From contig NZ_LT608327.1 in NCBI RefSeq assembly GCF_900095705.1, forward strand, positions 620,001 to 684,000: 64,000 bases of DNA, read 5' to 3'. Position numbers and translations under genes: made by a program. Under the pieces are notes generated by a model. That model saw nothing but the letters and a program-made list of their open reading frames with translations, made no database searches and was not told the DNA's origin. The number at the start of each line of letters is the position of its first letter. Position 1 is the stretch's first letter. Positions 8,463 to 17,000 of this stretch are shown piece by piece. Source of the DNA: Fusobacterium massiliense. GTDB lineage: Bacteria > Fusobacteriota > Fusobacteriia > Fusobacteriales > Fusobacteriaceae.

Positions 8463-8642
8463 ATTTTTCCTATCATGATTAATATATCATATCTTTAAAG
8501 TATTATTCTTGATCTTAAAGTTATTGTTTTTTTGAAGTACATTCAATTATATTTCCATCATTTCAAGATTTATACCAATTTTACTGGTACTTCTTTCAGA
8601 CTAATAATTATTATTTTATCTCACTTCTATGTTTAAAATTAA

Positions 8643-9269
8643 TTAATAAGTATACTCATTATTTGTTAAATATTTTTTCATAAATTTTATCCATTTTTTT
8701 AAATTTCTTTTATATTCAGCATATTGTTTACCAACTTCTTCTCTTTCTTCAATTTTTTTAATAAGTTCCTCCTCTCTTTTTGGGGTATTTACTTTTTCTC
8801 TTCTTAAAATTTCTAATTCATCTAAATATTTATAATACTCTCTTCCTCTTTTTTTAAGTTCTTCTAATTTTTTATTTTTTTGGTTAATTATATCTATATG
8901 TTCTTTCTTGATATTTTCTTTTGTCCATATTATTTCATTATCCAAGTTTCTTATTTCATCAGGATAATTATAGATTGAAATTTCAATTACCAAACACCCA
9001 TCCCAATCCTCAAATTCTCCACATTTCAAATCATCTTCTTCTATTTTACTAAGAACCTTGTAAACAACTGAATCATAACCTATTTCAGGCAAATCAAAAG
9101 GTTCTTCATTACTGTAATTACTTTCTTGTTGTTCCTGGTACTTTCCTATTATTTCAATCTTTTTTTCTTTCCATATAAATTTTAAAATTTCTTCTTTACA
9201 TTTATTTAAAAAAATGTATAGCTCAGTATCTAAAAATTCATCTAAAAAAACAAATGTATCATCGTTCAT
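8643..9269 (-). CDS. candidate immunity protein for the toxin-50 module
   Basis: No family recognised. The 208-residue protein has an acidic N-terminal half (DDTFVFLDEFLDTEL; two Cys at about 83 and 91 in LKCGEFEDWDGC) and a strongly charged coiled-coil-like second half (from about 115: long KK/EE-rich helices ending in KKWIKFMKKYL). GAGGT lies 6 bp before the ATG. It starts 15 bp after the stop codon of the orphan toxin module, the usual place for a CdiI-type immunity gene, and that position is the main basis for the call. Confidence 0.55.
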   Translation of the reverse strand: MNDDTFVFLDEFLDTELYIFLNKCKEEILKFIWKEKKIEIIGKYQEQQESNYSNEEPFDLPEIGYDSVVYKVLSKIEEDDLKCGEFEDWDGCLVIEISIYNYPDEIRNLDNEIIWTKENIKKEHIDIINQKNKKLEELKKRGREYYKYLDELEILRREKVNTPKREEELIKKIEEREEVGKQYAEYKRNLKKWIKFMKKYLTNNEYTY

Positions 9270-9284
9270 TTATATACCTCTTTT

Positions 9285-11945
9285 CTATTTTGGATTTGGA
9301 TTCGCTGGAACTATATGTGCAGTTCCTTTTGAATCATAATGTATTGTAAATCTACTTGTTATACTTCTTTGTCCTGTATCTTTGTCAATAAATATACCAT
9401 TATATTTTCCTTGTGTATCCACTATTTCTTTAACAATTTTTCCATCTCTTTCAATTTTTTGTCCTGTACCTTGAAAATCATTAAGTATATTACTAGCTGT
9501 TTGCATATCTACTTCGCCCTTTCCTTGTTGAAAGTTATTGTGTCCAACTACATGTTTCCCTTGTTTTCCCTCATGTAATTTAACATTTTGTGATTTAACG
9601 GTAGTTGATAATTTTCCATTAGCTTCATTTAGTTCATTATTGGTAATATTATTTGGTTCCAATCCATTTTTCACTAAATTTCCTTCTGTAGATGTTACTC
9701 GATTAGGTATAAATTTACTTGCTCCTTTATACCCAAGTTCAAATCCTACTATATTAGCAAAAAATTTCATATCTTCTTTATAAAGCTTCTTATCTAAAGT
9801 TGGAGTTGAGTCATAATAATTTTTTATATCTCTTAAAATTGCTTTATCCATCTTCTCTGCTTGATTTCTAGGAATATTTATTCCATTTTTGTAGTTAAGA
9901 TCACTAATTACTGTATATTCTGCTCCTTTTTGTTTATAATATTCTGGAAATCTACTACTCATATATAAATCAGTTTCTGCAGATATTCTCTTTCTTGGGT
10001 CTTTCTTAGGCTCAACTAAACCTAAAGTTGTTGGATCTGGAGCTCCTGCATCTTCTGACCAAAAGAAAAATCCTCCTATTGCCATTGAACTTACACTAGC
10101 TGTTCCTGTTATTATTTTTTCTGCTAGTTTATATCCAGCACCAGTTACAGCTCCTTCAGTAATACCTTCTTTAAAGCCATCTTTATATGCTACAGTTATA
10201 TCCTCTCTATATTCTTTTGTTGTATCAATATTTCTTCTTAAGTACAAATATCTACTTTTATATGCAGCTTTTTCTAAAGTATAAGCACTACTATTCATTA
10301 ATTCAAATTGAAGGGGTACTTCTTCTCTAGCATATTTTTCATATTCTCTTACAACTCCAATTTTTTCATTAATTTTTGCAATTTTTCTATCTTTTTCTAT
10401 TCTTGCTTGTTCTTTTTCTTTGGCAATTTTATCCATTTCCTTTGGAGTAAGACTAGAGACAAACTCGTATCTATCAGCTATCTCTTTTAGCTTCTTTCTA
10501 TATTCAGCTTCTGCTTTTGCTATATCATTTTTAGCTTCTAACTCTGCTCTATAACCATCAGCAGTAACCTCACTATCAGGATTCATTTGTGCATTATCTA
10601 GTTTAGCTATATCTATTGGATTTGCCTTATTTTTTGCTATTCTCTTTTGTATTTCTTCATAAGCTATTTCTCCTGCTACTGTTGAACGTAGTTGTCCTTT
10701 ATCATTTGCTTTTCCTTTGTTATCTATTAAATCTTCTCTTATCTTCCATTCTCTTGCAAGTGACGGTCTTACTTCTTTATCTTTTGCATTTTGGTTTATA
10801 AATATCTTTTTAGTTACTTTATCATAAAAAGCTACTATTTCTTTTCCTTCTGCTTTTAACTCATCTATTCTTTCTTTTACTTTTTCTGATAATGTTGGGT
10901 CATTTGGATCAAATTTTTCTATTTCTACTCCAAGCTCTTTTTGTACTTCTTTTCTTTCTAATTTTCCTTTTGCAATAATATCCATTGCAGGTGCTGTTTG
11001 AACTCTAACTATTGCTTCCTTTATTTCTATTAGACTTCTTCTTTCTGCATCCCCTATATCTTGGCTCTTATTACCATTTATCATATTATCTATTGTTTTT
11101 ACTACTGTTCTTCCTGTTGCTTTTCCTTCTATTAAAGCAATTTGAAGATCTTCTTTAAACTTTTCAGGATTTTTAATATAGTTAATTGTTTGAGATTCTA
11201 TATTTATATCTGTTTTAAAATCTCTATCTTCTGTTATCTCTGTCATTGTATCTAAATCTCTATTTATTTCATCTCCAGAAGATTTTCCTATTTCTACATT
11301 ACCTATTACTGTATTCTTTGTTATTCCTTCTTGTTTTCTATCAGAATAATTTACTCCTATACTAGTTATTCCAGAAGTTGATACTCCTACTGAACCACCT
11401 ACTGTTTTTAATTTATCTACATTTTCTAAGTTATGTCCTACATATTCATCTATTGATAATTTTCCATTTTCACTTGTACCTATCGCAGAAGCTGTATTTT
11501 CTACCTTACCTACCTTTAGATCACTTCCATCTCCTATTATGAAAGTACTTGCATTATCTACAACTCTTCTTTCTCCATTTGTTTGTGAATAGTTTACACT
11601 TCCTGATGGAAGACCATTTGCTGATACACTTAAGCTTCCACCTTTTGTACTTCCCTTTGTTGTAGATGTATTTTGTTTACTTTCAATAGTTAGATTTTCA
11701 ATATTACCAGTAACTTTTCCACCTTCTTGATTAAATCCAGAAAGAGTCATATTCTTAGTATTGTTATGCACTTCATCTACATTTACAAATCTACCATTTT
11801 GGTAAGTAGTTCCATTACTATTCATTTTTGATTGAGAAGCTGAAATACTTACCCCATTTCCTTCTGTTTGGAAACCATTATTGTAGTTAATAGTTACACC
11901 AGCTGATATTCCACTACTTTGGTAAGTAGTTCCATTACTATTCAT
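9285..11945 (-). CDS. orphan CdiA C-terminal module with Bacterial-toxin-50 domain
   Basis: The 886 residues have no signal peptide and no TPS domain. Residues about 10-393 are nearly identical to residues about 1850-2234 of the full-length exoprotein encoded at 14036-22057. A pretoxin segment follows (GQLRSTVAGEIAY, SEVTAD), then a helical region with a hydrophobic stretch near 620-650. The last 98 residues (789-886) match the polymorphic toxin type 50 domain (LHEGKQGKHVVGHNN, then TIHYDSKGTAHIVPANP), a predicted RNase. No ribosome binding site precedes the ATG. Upstream of it the frame runs on for about 20 codons as another decayed copy of the repeat (VSASKSN) before a stop, so the module is probably silent until recombined onto the secreted protein. 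Confidence 0.85.
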   Translation of the reverse strand: MNSNGTTYQSSGISAGVTINYNNGFQTEGNGVSISASQSKMNSNGTTYQNGRFVNVDEVHNNTKNMTLSGFNQEGGKVTGNIENLTIESKQNTSTTKGSTKGGSLSVSANGLPSGSVNYSQTNGERRVVDNASTFIIGDGSDLKVGKVENTASAIGTSENGKLSIDEYVGHNLENVDKLKTVGGSVGVSTSGITSIGVNYSDRKQEGITKNTVIGNVEIGKSSGDEINRDLDTMTEITEDRDFKTDINIESQTINYIKNPEKFKEDLQIALIEGKATGRTVVKTIDNMINGNKSQDIGDAERRSLIEIKEAIVRVQTAPAMDIIAKGKLERKEVQKELGVEIEKFDPNDPTLSEKVKERIDELKAEGKEIVAFYDKVTKKIFINQNAKDKEVRPSLAREWKIREDLIDNKGKANDKGQLRSTVAGEIAYEEIQKRIAKNKANPIDIAKLDNAQMNPDSEVTADGYRAELEAKNDIAKAEAEYRKKLKEIADRYEFVSSLTPKEMDKIAKEKEQARIEKDRKIAKINEKIGVVREYEKYAREEVPLQFELMNSSAYTLEKAAYKSRYLYLRRNIDTTKEYREDITVAYKDGFKEGITEGAVTGAGYKLAEKIITGTASVSSMAIGGFFFWSEDAGAPDPTTLGLVEPKKDPRKRISAETDLYMSSRFPEYYKQKGAEYTVISDLNYKNGINIPRNQAEKMDKAILRDIKNYYDSTPTLDKKLYKEDMKFFANIVGFELGYKGASKFIPNRVTSTEGNLVKNGLEPNNITNNELNEANGKLSTTVKSQNVKLHEGKQGKHVVGHNNFQQGKGEVDMQTASNILNDFQGTGQKIERDGKIVKEIVDTQGKYNGIFIDKDTGQRSITSRFTIHYDSKGTAHIVPANPNPK
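10767..11920 (-). repeat. 1.15-kb direct repeat, distal copy
   Basis: This segment matches 15356-16509 at a constant offset of 4589 bp with no indel; only about four base differences were noticed by eye. It covers the end of the exoprotein stalk and the start of the pretoxin region, in the same reading frame in both copies. Confidence 0.9.
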
Positions 11946-12047
11946 ATTTGATTTAGAAGCTGAAACTCTAATTGCATCTACTTCTGTTTTGGAAAGTATT
12001 TATATGGGAATTATTGCTTACTTACTTTTTATTTTTAAACTATATAA

Positions 12048-12081
12048 AAGCTGAATAAATATATTTCTATCTATTCAGCTT
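12048..12081 (-). terminator. hairpin after the 103-aa gene
   Basis: AAGCTGAATA / TATTCAGCTT form a perfect 10-bp stem with a 14-nt loop, about 100 bp downstream of the 12178-12489 gene. It would end transcription arriving from the CDI-like operon before the orphan module. Confidence 0.6.
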
Positions 12082-12177
12082 AACTTTATTTATTCTGCCA
12101 TAATATCATACTATCTTTTATATATTTTTTTAATCATTTTTATCATAAATTTTATATTTTGAAATAATTACATCCTT

Positions 12178-12489
12178 TTATGTGCATTTTTTATATATAC
12201 TTTCAGTTTCAAATAAAAGATGAGATAATTCTGTATCAAATGAATAACTATCAATTAGAGGATAAGTATAACTAGGCATATATTTATTTTTATCTAGTAC
12301 TTGCATCATTATTTTTATTTGTCTTTTTGCTTCCTTTAAAATACCTCTTGGAACCTCATCAAAATTTCTCATTTCTATATCATAAGGAGTTAATTTGGGT
12401 TCTGGTTTTAATAATTCTTCTTCTATTCTATCTAATGTTTTTTGACATTGTTGTATAACTTTTTCTAAATTTTTTTTTCTTATGCTCAT
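12178..12489 (-). CDS. hypothetical 103-aa protein, immunity candidate
   Basis: No family recognised. The 103 residues are largely helical by composition (RKKNLEKVIQQCQKTLDRIE at the start) with a PEPKLTPYDIEM turn and a C-terminal half rich in Tyr, Ser and Phe. It begins 22 bp after a fragment resembling a toxin C-terminus (12512-12751) and is followed by a hairpin terminator. Small co-directional genes in this position of CDI loci are usually the cognate immunity genes of displaced toxin tails; that role is inferred. Confidence 0.5.
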   Translation of the reverse strand: MSIRKKNLEKVIQQCQKTLDRIEEELLKPEPKLTPYDIEMRNFDEVPRGILKEAKRQIKIMMQVLDKNKYMPSYTYPLIDSYSFDTELSHLLFETESIYKKCT

Positions 12490-12511
12490 TTTCTAATTCC
12501 TTTCCTTATTT

Positions 12512-12751
12512 TTAAGGTTCTAATAATGTCTTATATTTCCAAGGTTGATAAATAAATATTTGCTCAGCTCCTCCTGGATAAATATAATGTGCTTCATCTA
12601 ATTTCTGTGAATTTGCTATTCCTTTAAGTATTATTGTTCCTGGTTCAATTTGCCATTGTTTTATTCCTGTCATTTGATTCCAAGATGGAGGTAATGCTAA
12701 ACTTTCTCTATTTGTATATGAACTAAAAATTTTAAATAAAAATCGAATCAA
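12512..12751 (-). pseudogene. C-terminal fragment of a polymorphic toxin
   Basis: The open frame has only a TTG start without a ribosome binding site, and a stop lies 13 codons further up. The 79 residues have the look of the end of a toxin domain: PPSWNQMTGIKQWQIEPGTI followed by ILKGIA, YPGGAEQIFI and QPWKY, a pattern of strands and conserved Gly/Pro typical of secreted enzyme tails. I do not recognise the exact family. It is read as the remnant of an earlier toxin tail, retained with the adjacent 103-aa gene. Confidence 0.5.
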
Positions 12752-12823
12752 TTTATTAGTTTTAAGATGTCTAATTCTTTATATTACTTTATCTGTATCA
12801 ATTTTCTTTTACTACTACCTACT

Positions 12824-13066
12824 CTACATTTCATCTTTATATGGTAGTCGAACTATATTTTTAAAACATTCTTCTGAAGCTCCAAACAATTTATAATTTT
12901 TCCTAGCTGTATTTAATGACACTCTATTCGGTCCAATAATTTCATCAGGCTTCTCCTCTGACACTTTATCATATTGCCAATAGCAAACTTCACAAATATC
13001 TACAATTACTTCATCTACATTATTTATTGTTAAATAACCACAACATGGACATCTTTTTCTTTTCAT
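12824..13066 (-). CDS. CPCC-family cysteine-rich protein, immunity candidate
   Basis: This 80-residue protein starts MKRKRCPCCGYLTI and has a second cysteine pair (DICEVCYWQYD) at about 25-28, matching the CPCC cysteine-rich family, which occurs repeatedly next to polymorphic toxins and is predicted to be an immunity or zinc-binding protein. Conserved NRVSLNTARKNY lies in the middle. AAGGAG lies 8 bp before the ATG. It directly follows a decayed toxin tail at 13086-13178, which may be its former partner. Confidence 0.75.
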   Translation of the reverse strand: MKRKRCPCCGYLTINNVDEVIVDICEVCYWQYDKVSEEKPDEIIGPNRVSLNTARKNYKLFGASEECFKNIVRLPYKDEM

Positions 13067-13085
13067 AGTTGGTCTCCTTTAATTT

Positions 13086-13178
13086 TTATTTTGGTGCATA
13101 TTTTTCAATTTGTTCTAATCAATATAATTTCCCATTCTCTGGTTTATAATAAAAAATTTTTTTCTTGTATTCATTTTC
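13086..13178 (-). pseudogene. decayed toxin C-terminus upstream of the CPCC gene
   Basis: A 31-codon minus-strand frame after a TAA reads ENEYKKKIFYYKPENGKLY, then a TGA at 13119-13121, then LEQIEKYAPK and a stop 19 bp before the CPCC start codon. The residue pattern looks like protein and not random AT-rich DNA, and the internal TGA would fit a mutated Trp codon. The protein family cannot be named from so little. Confidence 0.4.
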
Positions 13179-13309
13179 TTATTTTTTCTCTCTATTATTT
13201 TCTAATATTATTTATTTAAATTATTTTTATTCAATGACTACTATATCCTTACAATATGAATTAACTGTTTTAGTTTATATATTTTATAATCCATAGATTA
13301 GAAATTCTT

Positions 13310-13882
13310 TTAATCATATAAAACTGTACAATATTTTGGATTTATTTTATTTAAAATTCTTCTTAAAATTATTGCATCTTGAGGAAATTTTTCTTTTATG
13401 TCATTCCAATTATGTAAAATAATTTTTTTAGGAAGAATAGTATCATAGATAAAATCTTCAATTGCATCCCAATTATTACCACAATGTTGAGGAAGATTCA
13501 AAGCTTTTTTGATAGAAAAAATTAATTCTAATTTATTATTGGTATTGTAAAAATTTATAAAAACTTCTTCTTTTTGTTCATATCTCTTTTTTAAAATATC
13601 TATAACTACATTATCTTCATTAGAATTAATTAAATTTTCTATATATGCATCACTTATTTCATCATATATTGATTTATAATTCTTTAACATATAATTATAT
13701 AAATATGTATTTATAGTAATTATATCTTCCTTTTTATTAAAGTTTGAAGATAAAATATTCCAATACACTTCTTCTTCTAAGGCATTCTGAAAACTATCTA
13801 TGTCTTGATAAAAAATATTTTCAAACTGTTTATCTGAAATATATTTTTTTAAATATAAACAAATAATCCTAATATACTTCAT
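13310..13882 (-). CDS. barstar-domain immunity protein (CdiI-like)
   Basis: The last ~85 of 190 residues match barstar, the tight inhibitor of barnase-type RNases: INFYNTNNKLELIFSIKKAL, then NLPQHCGNNWDAIEDFI (compare LPEYYGENLDALWDCL in barstar), then the LHNWNDIKEKF segment. The first ~105 residues form an additional helical domain (YISDKQFENIFYQDIDSF, then LEEEVYWNILSSNF) not present in classical 90-residue barstar. It is the first gene after the exoprotein whose C-terminus is barnase-like, so toxin and inhibitor match. AGGAGAAATT precedes the ATG. Expected to act in the cytoplasm against the incoming or self-made toxin. Confidence 0.88.
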   Translation of the reverse strand: MKYIRIICLYLKKYISDKQFENIFYQDIDSFQNALEEEVYWNILSSNFNKKEDIITINTYLYNYMLKNYKSIYDEISDAYIENLINSNEDNVVIDILKKRYEQKEEVFINFYNTNNKLELIFSIKKALNLPQHCGNNWDAIEDFIYDTILPKKIILHNWNDIKEKFPQDAIILRRILNKINPKYCTVLYD

Positions 13883-14035
13883 AATTTCTCCTTTTTTTAA
13901 ATAATTAGTTATTTATAAAAATCTTTTTAATTATATAAATATAGAGCTTTAAAGTTAAAACTACATTTATAACTTTCCTCTAAAATTTTTATAAAATCAT
14001 ATTTTATATTTTAAAACTTTTATAAATATAAAACA

Positions 14036-17000
14036 TTAAGGCAAAATAGGAAATACTGTTTTATAGTGATCATATGTTCCATATATCAAGCCATCACTTG
14101 AATATAGAATTCTATAACCTGGATTTTTAAAATTTGAACGACTCATTATGTAGTTAATTCCCACATCAGCTTCATACCATATTCTTCCATTTTTTATTGC
14201 TAAAATCCCAGTAGAATTATTAAAAATATCTCCTCCAATAGCCTTTCCAGGTGCATAATTATTTAATGCTTTTCCTTCCGACCATCCCAATACTTTTGCT
14301 TGAGCTTTAGTAATATAATTATTTGGCAATCTTCCTGTTTTAGTAATACTATCTACTGCATCATTAGCTAATTCACTAACTCTATATTGTTCTTTTAATC
14401 TAGCATAGTTTGTTACATTATGAGCAGGATAATTCAATTCTTTTAAAGAATTATTTAATTTATAATTTGTATATATTTCCTTTCCTTTAGAAATACCTGC
14501 TCCTACTGTTTTCATTACCATAGGAATTACTACTATATCTGTTGCTGATTCAACAGAACCTCTTATAAATTCTTGTTTTCCTTCTACCTCTTCTTTTGTT
14601 CCATATTGAGTACTTCCCTTTCCTACTCTTCCAGCTTCATCTCCTAATTTAGAACCAAATCCTAAGGTTGCAGATTTAAATAGACTGTTTACTGTTGCAA
14701 ATCCTTCACTTACTGCACCTTTCATATCTGAATTAAAAAATTTATCTCCTGCTTCAAGTAAATGAAGTGAAACATTTCCTATTTCATCTAAACTTTTTTT
14801 AAGATGATATCCATAAGATTTTGCTCTTGGATTACTTTCAATAACAACCTCTTTTTTTATACCATCTATTCTTTTATAATATTCTCTATCTGAATTATTT
14901 TTATTTAATGAATCTACTATAGGATCTGCTATTGCTATTTTTTTCTTTCCTTCTTTACTTTCTGCATAGATTAAATGTATACTCTTAACATGAAAATCTG
15001 GTCTAAAAATAAAGTCTTCAATTTTACCTTTATCTCCTCTCATTTCTTTTAAAATTTTAGGATTCTTTTTCCAAGCACCATTACTCATTGCTTCTATGTA
15101 TTTAAGTGTATTAAAATATTGAGCTTCAACATCTTTATCTGCTAAATCTGCTGTGACCTCACTATCTTTATCCATCTTTGCTACATCAAAACTTGATGCA
15201 CTTATTGGATTTTTATCACCTTTCTTTAATCTATCCTTTATCTCATCATAGGCTATCTCTCCTGCTACTGTTGAACGTAGTTGTCCTTTATTATTTTCCT
15301 TTCCTCTTCCTAGCTTTAAGTCTTCTTTTATCTTGTATTCTCTTGCTATGGAAGCTCTTACTTCTTCATCTTTTGCATTTTGGTTTATAAATATCTTTTT
15401 AGTTACTTTATCATAAAAAGCTACTATTTCTTTTCCTTCTGCTTTTAACTCATCTATTCTTTCTTTTACTTTTTCTGATAATGTTGGGTCATTTGGATCA
15501 AATTTTTCTATTTCTACTCCAAGCTCTTTTTGTACTTCTTTTCTTTCTAATTTTCCTTTTGCAATAATATCCATTGCAGGCGCTGTTTGAACTCTAACTA
15601 TTGCTTCCTTTATTTCTATTAGACTTCTTCTTTCTGCATCTCCTATATCTTGGCTCTTATTACCATTTATCATATTATCTATTGTTTTTACTACTGTTCT
15701 TCCTGTTGCTTTTCCTTCTATTAAAGCAATTTGAAGATCTTCTTTAAACTTTTCAGGATTTTTAATATAGTTAATTGTTTGTGATTCTATATTTATATCT
15801 GTTTTAAAATCTCTATCTTCTGTTATCTCTGTCATTGTATCTAAATCTCTATTTATTTCATCTCCAGAAGATTTTCCTATTTCTACATTACCTATTACTG
15901 TATTCTTTGTTATTCCTTCTTGTTTTCTATCAGAATAATTTACTCCTATACTAGTTATTCCAGAAGTTGATACTCCTACTGAACCACCTACTGTTTTTAA
16001 TTTATCTACATTTTCTAAGTTATGTCCTACATATTCATCTATTGATAATTTTCCATTTTCACTTGTACCTATCGCAGAAGCTGTATTTTCTACCTTATCT
16101 ACCTTTAGATCACTTCCATCTCCTATTATGAAAGTACTTGCATTATCTACAACTCTTCTTTCTCCATTTGTTTGTGAATAGTTTACACTTCCTGATGGAA
16201 GACCATTTGCTGATACACTTAAGCTTCCACCTTTTGTACTTCCCTTTGTTGTAGATGTATTTTGTTTACTTTCAATAGTTAGATTTTCAATATTACCAGT
16301 AACTTTTCCACCTTCTTGATTAAATCCAGAAAGAGTCATATTCTTAGTATTGTTATGCACTTCATCTACATTTACAAATCTACCATTTTGGTAAGTAGTT
16401 CCATTACTATTCATTTTTGATTGAGAAGCTGAAATACTTACCCCATTTCCTTCTGTTTGGAAACCATTATTGTAGTTAATAGTTACACCAGCTGATATTC
16501 CACTACTTTTACCAGTAGATGAATATGAATTATTTAATTCAACAGCTGTCTTATTAATATTTTCTACATTATTATAGATAAGTTTAGTATCTTGTGCTTG
16601 TGTTCCAACATATTCAACATTCTTTACAGTATTGTAAGTTATACTTGAATTTTCATCTTTTCCCTTTATTGTTGTTACAACAGCTCTTTCACTATGCGAG
16701 TTTGATTTAGAACTTGCTTTATTAAACCCTAAGTTTACTCCTACATTTGCATAGAAGTTATTATTAACTTTAAAATCACCATCTTTAATATCTTTTAAAG
16801 TTGCTTTACTTCCATCTTTTTTAGTAATATTACTACTTAAACCTTGAACTAAACCTGTAACAGTGTTAGTTGTTGAAGCTATACCTCCAAGTATATCTCC
16901 TGACTTCATTTGATTAAATGAATCTATCCCTTGTTTCGCTCTATCTAAGGCAGGTGATTTTATTCTTACTGATAGATTTATTCCACTGCTCTTTGATGAT

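Larger units (their letters stand above)
8223..8642. other. gene-free stretch with repeat and IS debris
   Basis: This 420-bp gap holds half of an intergenic hairpin repeat (8286-8324), a copy of the A/T motif (8336-8350) and a solo insertion-sequence end (8358-8462). In the remaining 180 bases only short broken frames are seen. Confidence 0.7.

Noticed and set aside
8463-8642. Broken frames between the solo IS end and the 208-aa gene, looking like another toxin tail
   Set aside because: Every frame is interrupted by several stops and no coherent protein-like stretch longer than about 15 residues was found.
9285-11945. Calling the orphan module a normal, expressed secreted protein
   Set aside because: It has no signal peptide, TPS domain, ribosome binding site or promoter, and an in-frame stop lies about 20 codons upstream of the ATG.
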